A stretch of 35,955 nucleotides of DNA from Hansschlegelia zhihuaiae. Lineage in GTDB: Bacteria; Pseudomonadota; Alphaproteobacteria; Rhizobiales; Methylopilaceae. A model generated the notes under the pieces. That model did not search any database and was not told the DNA's origin. It saw nothing but the letters and a program-made list of their open reading frames with translations. Of this stretch, positions 15,282-23,254 are shown in pieces. The stretch lies in assembly GCF_004103825.1 (NCBI RefSeq), contig NZ_RYFI01000011.1, positions 80,558 to 116,512 of the forward strand, in the 5' to 3' direction. The number at the start of each line of letters is the position of its first letter. The stretch's first letter is position 1. The position numbers were made by a program, and so were the translations under genes.

Positions 15282-16247
15282 CTAATCCTGAAACGCCCAA
15301 TCGGCGACGGACCATCTCAGGCGGCCCTGGTCGGAGACGATCCGGCCAAGCCCGGGGAAAGGCATGTGGGTCGCTGCGATGAGCGCTCCGTCCTCGGCCG
15401 CGCGCGGGAAGAAGCGGGCGCGCATGGCCGCGGCGGCCGGCCGATCCTGCTCGAACAGAAAGTTCACGTCGACGCCCATCCCCGGATGGACCACGGGGAA
15501 GACCATGTCCGAGACCATGATCAGGCTCTCGGACCCGTCCTCGATCCGCACGCCGATATGGCCGGGCGTGTGGCCGGTGAGGTCCACGAGCGAAACGCCT
15601 CGCGCGATCTGGTGATCGCCCTGCGTCGCCTGCAGCTTGGGATAGAGGCGCACGAGGTCCGCCGCGAAACGAAAGCTGGTCTGGAGGTAGTCGGGCGCGC
15701 CGGCCTGCTTCGCCGGGTCGGTCCAGTGCACGACATCGCGACGGTCCACATAGACTTCCGCGTTCGGGAAGCAGCGCCTGCCGCCCGCCACCAGCCCTCC
15801 CATGTGGTCCTGATGCATGTGGGTCACGATCACGGCGTCGATCTGGTCCGGCTGCAGGCCCCGCGCGGCGAGCGCCTCGGGGAGGCGTCCCGTCTGGCCG
15901 ATCGAGCCCGCGGGACCGGCGTCGATCAGAATGCGGCTCGTCCCGTCTTCAACAAGATACTGGTTGAACAGGAACCGCACGCCGCTCGGCCGGACGGTGA
16001 ACTGCGCCTTGGCCGCAGCCTCGACCTCCGCAGGGGTCCGGCCCGGGAAGTGGGAATAGGGCATGTCCGCGTAGCCGTCCGTCAGCGCCGTGACGGTGAA
16101 ACGGCCGAGCTTGATCTGCGCGAGCGGAGTCACGGCGGACGCCAGCGGCGCGTTCGCGGCGAGCGATGCGGAAGATTGCGCAACGGCGCCAAGGGCGACG
16201 CCGGAGAAGCCGAGGCCTAGGGCCCGGCGAGAGAGCGAAACAGCCAT
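15282..16247 (-). CDS. Secreted metallo-beta-lactamase-fold hydrolase
   Basis: The 321-aa protein begins with a signal sequence containing a twin arginine (SRRALGLGFSG), so Tat export is likely. The metal site is complete in its first part: His143-x-His145-x-Asp147-His148 in THMHQDH, His226 and His230 around GHTPGH, and Asp247 in VSDMVF. A final ATHMPFPGLG probably supplies the last histidine. This group includes lactonases, methyl-parathion-hydrolase-like enzymes and arylsulfatase-like proteins. The HMHQDH signature plus a Tat signal most resembles the methyl parathion hydrolase or quorum-quenching lactonase group, without proof of substrate. It is divergent from a LysR gene, which probably controls it, and 29 nt before the PNPOx-like gene. 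Confidence 0.87.
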   Translation of the reverse strand: MAVSLSRRALGLGFSGVALGAVAQSSASLAANAPLASAVTPLAQIKLGRFTVTALTDGYADMPYSHFPGRTPAEVEAAAKAQFTVRPSGVRFLFNQYLVEDGTSRILIDAGPAGSIGQTGRLPEALAARGLQPDQIDAVIVTHMHQDHMGGLVAGGRRCFPNAEVYVDRRDVVHWTDPAKQAGAPDYLQTSFRFAADLVRLYPKLQATQGDHQIARGVSLVDLTGHTPGHIGVRIEDGSESLIMVSDMVFPVVHPGMGVDVNFLFEQDRPAAAAMRARFFPRAAEDGALIAATHMPFPGLGRIVSDQGRLRWSVADWAFQD

Positions 16248-16386
16248 TGAACAGCTCCAGCACGGGGCCGGATTGCGTCGTCCTGATCGGCTCTGACGGC
16301 TCGGCCCGAGCGGAAGCTAGACCCTCTTTCCAGCGAGCAATATCCTGTCGAGCAGGGATGCTTCCTCTCGATTTCCGGAAGGCGCA

Positions 16387-17304
16387 ATGGATCGTCTCGA
16401 GGCCATGTCGGTGTTGCTCGTCGTGGTCGAGGAGGGCAGCCTTTCGGCCGCCTCGCGACGCTTGCGTGCGCCCCTCGCGACCGTGAGCCGCAAGGTCGCC
16501 GATCTTGAGAAGCATTTGCGCACGCCGTTGCTGGTGCGCACGAGCCGCCGCGTGCAGCTCACCGACGCCGGCCGGGTCTATGTCGAGGCCGCCAGGCGCA
16601 TCCTGGAGCAGGTCGAGGAGGCCGAGCGCGACGCCGCGGGCGAGTACAGCGCGCCCCGGGGGGAGCTCGACGTGACCGCGCCGATCGTGTTCGGTCGAAC
16701 CCACGTGCTGCCGATCGCGATCGACTTTCTGAAGGAACAGCCGGAAATCGACATCAGGCTGCTCGTCAATGATCGCCAGGTGAACATGGTCGAGGAGCAG
16801 ATCGACGTCGCCGTCCGCATCGGCCATCTCGTCGACAGCGATCTCCGCGCGATGAAAGTGGGCGAGGTGCGCAGGGTCGCCTGTGCGAGCCCCGCCTATC
16901 TCGCGAGCCGCGGGACGCCCGCTGCGCCGCAAGACCTCCCGGCGCATGACGGCGTCACGTTCAGAGGCTTCAAGACTGCGCCGGAATGGCGCTACCGCGG
17001 CGACAACCCGGCCTGGACAGCCGAACCGCGCAAGCGCCTCGCCGTGAATTCGACCGAGGCCGCCGTCGCGGCGGCTGTGGCGGGATTGGGCGTCGTTCGC
17101 GTGCTCTCCTACCAGATCGAATCGGAGTTGGAATCGGGTGCCCTCGTTCCGATCCTCGAAGATTTCGCGCCCGAACCGCTGCCGGTCAGCCTCGTCTGCA
17201 CGGTAGCGAGCCTGCGATCGCATAAGGTCCGCGCTTTCCTGGAATGGACCGCTCCGCGTCTCCGAACGCGCCTTCGGCGCCATTCGTCGGACAGCCCTAG
17301 ATAG
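16387..17304 (+). CDS. LysR-family regulator divergent from the metallo-hydrolase
   Basis: This 305-aa product has a typical LysR layout. The N-terminal DNA-binding helix-turn-helix covers about residues 1-60 (MSVLLVVVEEGSLSAASRRL...VSRKVADLEKHL), followed by LTDAGRVYVEAARRIL. The effector domain runs from about 90 to 295 with LDVTAPIVFGRTHVLP, a pattern common in the large group of LysR regulators that control oxidoreductases and hydrolases. The 139-bp divergent gap to the metallo-hydrolase includes a small CCTG-TCGAG-CAGG dyad at 16344-16356 that could be its operator. The last 20 residues are Arg-rich, and the C-terminus looks slightly extended. The effector is unknown. Confidence 0.88.
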   Translation: MDRLEAMSVLLVVVEEGSLSAASRRLRAPLATVSRKVADLEKHLRTPLLVRTSRRVQLTDAGRVYVEAARRILEQVEEAERDAAGEYSAPRGELDVTAPIVFGRTHVLPIAIDFLKEQPEIDIRLLVNDRQVNMVEEQIDVAVRIGHLVDSDLRAMKVGEVRRVACASPAYLASRGTPAAPQDLPAHDGVTFRGFKTAPEWRYRGDNPAWTAEPRKRLAVNSTEAAVAAAVAGLGVVRVLSYQIESELESGALVPILEDFAPEPLPVSLVCTVASLRSHKVRAFLEWTAPRLRTRLRRHSSDSPR

Positions 17305-17427
17305 AGGCGGTTCGAGCGTCTTGGTGAGCTCCCAAATCATCCCATCACCCGAACGGGCGACGATCGGCCCAAAACCCTCCAGTAGTTTGCCCCCCATCGA
17401 GGCCTCCAGGCCGATGGGGTGGATCAG

Positions 17428-17703
17428 ATGCTGGCATTCAGACGCGTGACGCGCAGCATTCTCGTCTCCGCGATCATGGTTGGTTCGGGTTTGACTCAAT
17501 TGAGCGCAGACGAGCGCGACGATCCATCCTGCGCCGATTACGACCGACGTCTGTTCGCCGCGATCGAGAGCGCCGGACTGGAGAACTACGTAGAGCCAAG
17601 CCTGCTTTTCGAGGCGAGCCTCGCCGTGCTCGACGCCCGTCATCTCTGTGGGACGGACGAAGCGGCGGGCCTCCAGGCCTATAAGAACCTCTACATCGAT
17701 TAG
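17428..17703 (+). CDS. Small secreted hypothetical protein
   Basis: The product is a 91-aa protein, or 94 aa if the GTG at 17419 is used. I prefer the ATG at 17428 since it starts the signal peptide (MLAFRRVTRSILVSAIMVGSG). After a likely cleavage near residue 29, a short acidic mature region contains two cysteines (SCADYD and HLCGTD) that could form a disulphide. No family is recognised. It follows the LysR gene by about 120 nt on the same strand. Its coding quality is moderate, with lower GC at the 5' end than its neighbours. Confidence 0.55.
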   Translation: MLAFRRVTRSILVSAIMVGSGLTQLSADERDDPSCADYDRRLFAAIESAGLENYVEPSLLFEASLAVLDARHLCGTDEAAGLQAYKNLYID

Positions 17704-17747
17704 GCTGTCGCGGGAGCGGCGGGGCGAGGACGGAGGCCGGGGTCGCG

Positions 17748-17924
17748 ATGGCGGGCCTGACAGCGTTCACGATGGCGGGGCTGTGGTTCGCCGCGCTCGG
17801 CCTCGCGGTCTCCAGGACACGCGCCGGGATGCATTCCGTGCTGACCGGCGCCGGGTTCCGCCGCGTCGTGGCCGTCCTGATGCTGGGCTTCGCCGCCGCG
17901 TCGCTGGCGCGGACGCTCTTCTGA
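17748..17924 (+). CDS. Possible 58-aa membrane protein
   Basis: An ATG at 17748 opens a 58-aa reading frame with two hydrophobic segments (about residues 3-21 and 39-55) joined by a basic loop, RTRAGMHSVLTGAGFRR. A GGAGG-like sequence lies about 10 nt upstream. The hydrophobic-basic-hydrophobic layout and the strong GC third-position bias support a real small membrane protein, but no family is recognised and it could be fortuitous. The frame fills most of the 359-bp gap between 17703 and 18063. Confidence 0.4.
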   Translation: MAGLTAFTMAGLWFAALGLAVSRTRAGMHSVLTGAGFRRVVAVLMLGFAAASLARTLF

Positions 17925-18062
17925 GCGACGCGGCCGGCCGGCTCGGAGGCCGGGCGGCCGCGAGAGCGATCACGATCGCGAAGCCCGGCCCGGGCCGCCT
18001 CGCCCGCAGGCGGCCGGCGCGCTAGTTCAGCTCCGGACCCCCCGCCCCCGGAGCCTCGCCCC

Positions 18063-19070
18063 ATGTCCGTCGGACTCATCGCCCTGCTCGACGACGTCGC
18101 GGCGATCGCCAAGGTGGCGGCCGCCTCGCTCGACGACGTGGCGGGGCAGGCCGCGAAGGCGGGCGCGAAGGCCGCGGGCGTGGTGATCGACGACGCGGCC
18201 GTGACGCCGCGCTACGTGGTGGGCTTCGCGGCCGAACGCGAGCTCCCGATCGTCGCGAAGATCGCGGTCGGCTCGCTCAAGAACAAGCTGCTGCTGCTGC
18301 TGCCGGCCGCGCTGCTGCTCAGCTGGCTCGCGCCCTGGTCGATCACGCCGCTCCTGATGATCGGCGGCGCCTTCCTCTGCTACGAGGGGACCGAGAAGGT
18401 CTACGAGGCGCTCTTCCCCCACAAGGCGCATGCGCATGAGAAGGCGCTCGGCGCGGCCGGCGACGCCGGGGCGCTCGAGCGCCAGAAGATCGCTGGCGCG
18501 ATCAAGACCGACTTCATTCTGTCGGCCGAGATCATGGCGATCACGCTGGCGGCGCTGCCCGAGGACGATCCGTTCTGGATGAAGGCCGTGCTGCTTGCGG
18601 TGGTGGGCCTCGGCATCACGGTGGCGGTCTATGGCGCGGTGGCGCTGATCGTGAAGGCCGACGACGCGGGCGTCGCGCTTGCGAGATCGACCTCGAGCGC
18701 CGTGATGCGGGGCCTGGGCCGCGCCCTGGTCGTGGCCATGCCTGTCTTCCTCAAGGTCCTGTCGGTGGTCGGCACGGCGGCGATGATCTGGGTCGGCGGC
18801 GGCATCATCGTGCACGGCCTCGCGCATTACGGCTTTTCGGCCATCGAGCACGCGCTGGCGCACGCCTCCGAGGCCGCGGCGCACGCGCTGCCGGCGGCCG
18901 GCGGCCTGGTGGGGTGGCTCGTGATGGCGGCGGGCTCGGGCGTCGTCGGGCTGGTCCTCGGCGCGGCGCTGATCCCGGTCGCCGGCTATGTGCTGGCGCC
19001 GGCCTTCGGCGCGGTCCGCGGGATGTTCGGCGGACGCAAGGCGGCGGCGGACGGGCCGGCGCATGGGTGA
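18063..19070 (+). CDS. DUF808 (YedI-like) membrane protein
   Basis: This 335-aa protein opens with the family signature GLIALLDDVAAIAKVAAASLDDVAGQAAKAG. Further conserved segments are VIDDAAVTPRYVVGF, ERELPIVAKIAVGSLKNK, GGAFLCYEGTEKV and IKTDFILSAEIMAI. Several hydrophobic segments follow (about 75-110, 160-200, 220-245, 275-315), so it is an inner-membrane protein. E. coli YedI is the named relative, but its function is unknown. Length and start fit the family. The gene ends 17 nt from the convergent amine-oxidase gene. No link to neighbours can be shown. Confidence 0.9.
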   Translation: MSVGLIALLDDVAAIAKVAAASLDDVAGQAAKAGAKAAGVVIDDAAVTPRYVVGFAAERELPIVAKIAVGSLKNKLLLLLPAALLLSWLAPWSITPLLMIGGAFLCYEGTEKVYEALFPHKAHAHEKALGAAGDAGALERQKIAGAIKTDFILSAEIMAITLAALPEDDPFWMKAVLLAVVGLGITVAVYGAVALIVKADDAGVALARSTSSAVMRGLGRALVVAMPVFLKVLSVVGTAAMIWVGGGIIVHGLAHYGFSAIEHALAHASEAAAHALPAAGGLVGWLVMAAGSGVVGLVLGAALIPVAGYVLAPAFGAVRGMFGGRKAAADGPAHG

Positions 19071-19087
19071 AGCGCGGCCGTCCTCAG

Positions 19088-20326
19088 CTATCGCCGCCGG
19101 GCCGCAAGAACCTCCTCGGCCGCCCGAAGACCGGTGCTCAGCGCGCCGTGGGCGGTCGAGTAGTCATGGACCGACGTCGCCTCGCCGGCGAAGAACAGTT
19201 TTCCGTCGATCGGCGCCGCGAGGACCTCGCGGTCGGCCGCGCGGCCGGGGACCGCATAGGAATAGGCGCCCCGCGAAAAGGGGTCGGCGGCCCAGAGATG
19301 CATGGCGAGCGGCGTCACGCGCTTCGTGAAATCCGCGCCGAAGACGCCGGCGAGCTCTTCGCGCGCGAAGGCCGCGAAGGCCGCGACGCCGCCGCGCTCG
19401 AGCGCGGCCGCGCAGGCGCCGCCGAAATAGGCCTCGACCAGCGGCGCGCCGAGCGGCCGCAGCTGGTAGGAGGCGGTCGCGGTCCGGTCCGTGCGGCCGA
19501 ACACGCGGCTGTCGGCGGGAAACGCCTCGGCGCCATCGAGCGCCAGATAGAGCTTGTCCGCGAGCCCGAGCGGCAGTCCCTGCGCCGCCTCGACCTTTTC
19601 CGGCAGCGCGGGGAAGAAGGAAATCGCCTCCGCGGCGATCAGCGCGCTCGGCACGGTGACGATCGCCTGGCCGGCCTCGACGGTCCCGTGGTCGGTCTCG
19701 ATTCGGAGGCGCCGGCCGGAATGGTCGATGCGGCGCGCAGGCCGGCCGAGCGCGACGGGAAGGCCCGCGCCGTGGGTCGCGATGACCGCGCCGAAGCCTT
19801 CGCGGACACGCCAGTTGACGCCTGAGTCCGCATAGTTTCGCAGGTCCCGCGCCGAGACCCGCTCGGGTTCGGCTCCACTGACATAGGACGAGATCGCGCC
19901 CAGCATGCCGTTCCAGCGCGAGCCGGGCTCGAGCATATCCGAGACCGGGCGATCGGGGTCCGAAAGGTCCGCCGAGGCGAGCCTTGCGGAGAAGCTCTCG
20001 TTCGCGGCGCGCCAGTCCGCCTGCTCCTCGGCCGGAAACCCCGCCTCGAGCGCGGGCTTGGCCCAGGGCGGCGGGGAGCGGTCGACTGTCCGTCCCTGGC
20101 GCTCGACGATCGGGACCCAGGGGTTCAGGTCGCCGGAATGCAGCCAGCCGCAGCCGAGGTCCAGCGCGGAGCCCGCCGGGCCCGCGACCGTGTAGCCGCG
20201 GCCGCCCAGCCTGTCGCGCGCCTCGACCAGCAGGATCTTCAGCCCCGCGGCGGCCAGCCGGCGCCCCGCCGCGACCCCGGCCGCGCCTGCGCCCACGATG
20301 GCGACGTCGACCTCCGTCCCGCTCAT
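19088..20326 (-). CDS. FAD-dependent amine oxidase family protein
   Basis: The 412-aa product has a textbook flavin amine oxidase layout. The N-terminal dinucleotide fold is VAIVGAGAAGVAAGRRLAAAG followed by the Glu in LLVEARDRLGGR (residues about 7-45). The C-terminal FAD motif is LFFAGEATSVHDYSTAHGALSTG. Between them lie substrate-domain segments such as GCGWLHSGDLNPWV. Relatives oxidise monoamines, polyamines or related compounds, giving aldehyde, ammonia and hydrogen peroxide. It has no signal peptide, so it is cytosolic. The gene starts 10 nt after the SDR stop, so the two are likely one operon. An aldehyde or alcohol product could be handled by that SDR. The substrate is unknown, and a desaturase-like role is possible. 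Confidence 0.88.
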   Translation of the reverse strand: MSGTEVDVAIVGAGAAGVAAGRRLAAAGLKILLVEARDRLGGRGYTVAGPAGSALDLGCGWLHSGDLNPWVPIVERQGRTVDRSPPPWAKPALEAGFPAEEQADWRAANESFSARLASADLSDPDRPVSDMLEPGSRWNGMLGAISSYVSGAEPERVSARDLRNYADSGVNWRVREGFGAVIATHGAGLPVALGRPARRIDHSGRRLRIETDHGTVEAGQAIVTVPSALIAAEAISFFPALPEKVEAAQGLPLGLADKLYLALDGAEAFPADSRVFGRTDRTATASYQLRPLGAPLVEAYFGGACAAALERGGVAAFAAFAREELAGVFGADFTKRVTPLAMHLWAADPFSRGAYSYAVPGRAADREVLAAPIDGKLFFAGEATSVHDYSTAHGALSTGLRAAEEVLAARRR

Positions 20327-20336
20327 CGTCCGAGGC

Positions 20337-21122
20337 CTAGCCGCCCGCCTTCCGCCGCATCATCTCGGGGCGGGCGAAGGCCTGGTCGGTCGGGGTCGCC
20401 TGCAGGCGCGCGACGCTGACATGTTCGGGCAGGCTCGCGCACCAGAACGCCATTTCGGCGACGTCCGCGCCGGACATCACCTCGGCGCCCTCATAGACCG
20501 AGGCCGCGCGCGCCTCGTCGCCCTTGAAGCGCACCAGCGAGAATTCGGTCTCGGTCATGCCCGGCTCGATATTGGTGACGCGGACACTGGTTCCCACCAG
20601 ATCCGACCGCAGGGCGAGGCAGAACTGCTTCGCGAAGGCCTTTGTGCCGCCATAGACGTTGCCGCCGGCGTAAGGATAGTCGCCCGCGATCGAGCCGATC
20701 GCGATCACATGGCCGCGGCCGCGCTCCACCATGCCGGGCAGCGTCGCGCGCACGGTGTTCACGAGGCCGGTGACATTGGTGTCGATCATCCGCCGCCAGT
20801 CCTCCATGTCGGCCTCGTGCGCCGGCTTGAGACCGAGCGCGAGGCCGGCGTTCGCCACCACGACGTTGATCGCGCGGAACGGCTCGGGGAGGCTGGCGAG
20901 AAGCGCCTCGGCGGCCGCATAGTCGCGCACGTCGAGCTCGGCGGGATGGAGGCGCTCGCCAAGCTCCCCGGCGAGCCGCGCCAGGCGGTCGGCGCGGCGC
21001 CCTGTGGCGACCACGCGGCCGCCGGCTTCCACGAAGCGGCGGGCGATGGCCTCGCCCATGCCCGCCGTCGCGCCGGTCACCAGCGCGACGAATTTCGAGG
21101 GATCGAGCATGGCGATGGTCAT
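20337..21122 (-). CDS. Short-chain dehydrogenase/reductase, YdfG-like
   Basis: The protein has 261 aa (or 257 from the second ATG at 21110). It has the classical SDR pattern: the nucleotide motif TGATAGMG, NAG in VANAGLALG, catalytic Ser in IGSIAGDYPY and the Tyr-x3-Lys pair in VYGGTKAF. The AGDYPYAGGNVYGGTKAFAK segment and NIEPGMTETEFS resemble YdfG-type 3-hydroxy acid / serine dehydrogenases, which use NADP. Codon use is normal for the window. It stands first in a two-gene run with the FAD amine oxidase. The ATG at 21122 and the one at 21110 are both possible. Confidence 0.88.
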   Translation of the reverse strand: MTIAMLDPSKFVALVTGATAGMGEAIARRFVEAGGRVVATGRRADRLARLAGELGERLHPAELDVRDYAAAEALLASLPEPFRAINVVVANAGLALGLKPAHEADMEDWRRMIDTNVTGLVNTVRATLPGMVERGRGHVIAIGSIAGDYPYAGGNVYGGTKAFAKQFCLALRSDLVGTSVRVTNIEPGMTETEFSLVRFKGDEARAASVYEGAEVMSGADVAEMAFWCASLPEHVSVARLQATPTDQAFARPEMMRRKAGG

Positions 21123-21679
21123 GGCTGGGCGGTCCGTTCGTCGAAGGCGGGAAGACGCGGAGCACCTACCGCCGATCGCCGTTGAAGGCGAGCGCCGCCG
21201 TTCGACTCGGATCGAATTCCTGTCGGAAAGGACGCAGCCGCCGGCGCGCGTTGGAACGTCGGCCCCGCCCGAGAAAGCCAGCCCCGCTGGCCCTGGCGTC
21301 CCCACCGGGGAACAACCGCCGACATCCGCCACGTCCACGAGACCATAACGCCTGGGGACGCGAAAAGCCGAGTCGCCTTTTGACGGAGGCCGTTCGACGG
21401 CGGCGCGGGCGCCGATATCGCCCCCGAGGCCCAGCCGTCCCCCAACGGCTGGGCGGCTTCGAAGAACCGGACCGGAGAGGGGCGGGTATCCGGACCCGGC
21501 GCCTTTTCGGGGCGGGGGGCTGCCTCGAAGCAGCCGCGAGCATATGAGCGGCATCCTGAACTCGCTCTTAGCGACAGGTTCAGCCACGGTTCATCGGAGG
21601 ACTGTCGATCCGCCGAACGGGCGTGGCTTTCCATCGCGCTCCCGTTACGATGATTTTCCACAGGCGATGAGGTTCGCGA
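21123..21679. other. 557-bp gap, no convincing gene
   Basis: This gap holds the divergent promoters of the SDR and RTX genes. Reading frames occur on both strands, but they are Arg/Pro-rich, lack ribosome-binding sites and match nothing. A hairpin lies at 21430-21453, and the last 140 bp before the RTX start are less GC-rich, as expected of a regulatory region. Confidence 0.55.
21430..21453. other. Hairpin in the SDR-RTX gap
   Basis: Nine-base perfect arms CCCAGCCGT and ACGGCTGGG enclose a six-base loop. It has no T-tract. It could be a terminator remnant or a regulatory structure. Confidence 0.4.
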
Positions 21680-22501
21680 ATGAGCGTCGAGATCACGGGC
21701 ACCGAGAAACCGGACGAGTTACTTGGCGACTTCAGGAACAATACCATTCACGGGCTGGCCGGATCGGACACGATATTCGGCGGCGGCCGAACGGACCTGA
21801 TCTACGGCGACGAGGGAAACGATCGGATCTACGGCGAAAGAGGCGACGACACGATCTTCGCGGGTCAGGGACGGGACCTCATCAACGGCGGAGCCGGCGA
21901 CGACTCCTTGTTTGGCGGAACGCAAAGCGACGTCTTCGACGGCGGGCTCGGCTTTGACGTCGTGAGCTACGAGTTCCTCGACACCGGGCGGGGCGTCGTG
22001 GCCACGTTGTCGGGCGCAAGAGGCGAGGGCCGCGCCGACGTCTTCACGCGGGTGGAGGGAGTGGTCGGAAGCCCGTTCGACGACATTTTGAGAGGCGGAG
22101 ACGGCGCCCTGCTCGCGGGAATGAGCGGCGACGACACGCTCGTCGCCAGTGGCGGCGCAGACACTCTCGCGGGCGGAACAGGCGCCGACGTCTATCGCTT
22201 CACCGCGAACAGCGCGTCCGGAACGGTGATTCAAGTCCTGACGGACGAAGCCGTAATCAATCTGAAGCGCATCGACGCGGATCTGACCGACAGCGGACCA
22301 GACGCGCGAAACCAAGCGTTCGAGTTCATCGGCGAAGACGCCGAATTCACCGCGGCGGGGCAACTCTCCTGGAAGGCGATAGGCGACGGGACCGGCGCCA
22401 TTCTCGTCTCGGCCGAGATGACCGGCGACGGGATTGCAGATCTGACCTTCAGAATAGACTTCTCGTGGGCGTCGATTTCAGCGGACACGTTCGTGCTGTG
22501 A
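21680..22501 (+). CDS. RTX calcium-binding protein, probable type I secretion substrate
   Basis: The 273-aa product lacks a signal peptide. Residues about 25-96 are eight tandem RTX nonapeptides of the GGxGxDxUx type (GLAGSDTIF, GDEGNDRIY, GERGDDTIF, GGAGDDSLF and others), which fold as a calcium-loaded beta-roll. A second, more degenerate block covers about 133-172 (GMSGDDTLV, GGTGADVYRF). The last 100 residues form a C-terminal domain ending in ...SADTFVL, a hydrophobic tail typical of type I secretion signals. There is no protease or lipase motif, so its role outside the cell is unknown. No type I transporter genes lie in the window. The acidic, Asp/Gly-rich composition is clearly different from its neighbours. 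Confidence 0.87.
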   Translation: MSVEITGTEKPDELLGDFRNNTIHGLAGSDTIFGGGRTDLIYGDEGNDRIYGERGDDTIFAGQGRDLINGGAGDDSLFGGTQSDVFDGGLGFDVVSYEFLDTGRGVVATLSGARGEGRADVFTRVEGVVGSPFDDILRGGDGALLAGMSGDDTLVASGGADTLAGGTGADVYRFTANSASGTVIQVLTDEAVINLKRIDADLTDSGPDARNQAFEFIGEDAEFTAAGQLSWKAIGDGTGAILVSAEMTGDGIADLTFRIDFSWASISADTFVL

Positions 22502-22534
22502 GAGGCTGATCTGGCGCGCGGCGCCAAAAGAAGA

Positions 22535-22560
22535 GCCGGCGCGGTCTCGGCCGCGCCGGC
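22535..22560. terminator. Bidirectional terminator-like hairpin
   Basis: Ten-base perfect GC arms (GCCGGCGCGG and CCGCGCCGGC) with a TCTCGG loop lie in the gap between the convergent RTX and Thr/Lys-rich genes. Preceding A-rich bases on one side act as a T-tract for the minus-strand gene. It can serve both genes. Confidence 0.65.
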
Positions 22561-22589
22561 CCCTGGATGCGTCTCAGATCGATGGTCGA

Positions 22590-22883
22590 TCAGCGCACCT
22601 TGACGGTCATTCCGGCGTCGCCGTCGGTCGTCGTCTTGGTCCTGGTCTTCACCGTCGTGTCGCCATCGGTCGTGGTGGTCTTCTTCTTCACCACGGTGTC
22701 GCCATTCGCCTTTTCCTTGACCTTCACCTTGGTCCGGGAGCTCTCGACCGTCGGATCGGTGGTGACCGTCGTGGTCGAGGACTGGGCGAAGGCGGGCCCC
22801 GCCGCGAGACAGGCGGCGAGCAGCGCCGGCGGGCCGGCGCGACGGAAATGGCCCACAAGCCCCTTGGTCTCGATCTTCGTCAT
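22590..22883 (-). CDS. Small secreted Thr/Lys-rich protein, unknown function
   Basis: The 97-aa product has a signal peptide (MTKIETKGLVGHFRRAGPPALLAACLAAGPAFAQ, cut after about residue 34). The mature part is almost only Thr, Lys, Asp, Val and Ser, in alternating TTVTTDPT / VKVKEKANGDTVVKKKTTTTDGDTTVK runs, with a repeated GDT-VK element. Such sequences form beta-rich or extended periplasmic proteins. A strong AGGAGGA site lies 7 nt upstream of the ATG at 22883, which decides the start. An upstream in-frame extension is not supported. It converges on the RTX gene. I recognise no family. Confidence 0.72.
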   Translation of the reverse strand: MTKIETKGLVGHFRRAGPPALLAACLAAGPAFAQSSTTTVTTDPTVESSRTKVKVKEKANGDTVVKKKTTTTDGDTTVKTRTKTTTDGDAGMTVKVR

Positions 22884-23254
22884 GATGTGTTCCTCCTGAC
22901 GTCGTCGCCCCGTCGCATGGCCGGCCTTGCGCCTCGGCCATTGGCCTTGGACGCAGGCTCCTCGAGCCCGTGCGAAATTCGTGATGTGCGGAGAACTCGG
23001 GGCGAACGCTCCCGGACGACGGCTCCGCCGCGTCCGTCCTTTCATGCGCCCTCATGGAGCCAACGCGCCTCCGGCGCTCAGGTTCCGGATAAGCCGAAAA
23101 GGACGGCCGGCCCGTGACATCCCGCTCCATCGGCGTATCATCGCCCCCAATGAAAGGTCGCGGCTCGCCCGCGAAGCTCCGATCCCCGCCGGGCGCGTGA
23201 CGGTCTCGTCCTGCCGCGGCCTTCCGAACCGCAAACGTTCGGGAGGAACGTGAC
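22884..23254. other. 371-bp divergent promoter gap, no gene seen
   Basis: This region separates the Thr/Lys-rich gene (-) from the DUF2189 gene (+). Beyond the ribosome-binding sites next to each start (AGGAGGA at 22891-22897 on the minus strand, GGGAGG ahead of 23255) I see no clear feature, repeat or ORF worth calling. Confidence 0.5.

Noticed and set aside
15949-17643. 564-codon minus-strand open frame across the LysR and metallo-hydrolase genes
   Set aside because: It crosses the promoter and the end of a real gene and only becomes protein-like where it enters the hydrolase frame's region; a shadow of GC-rich coding.
21182-21547. 121-codon plus-strand frame in the SDR-RTX gap
   Set aside because: Arg/Pro-rich, no SD, no family, and it runs through a hairpin; not called as a gene.
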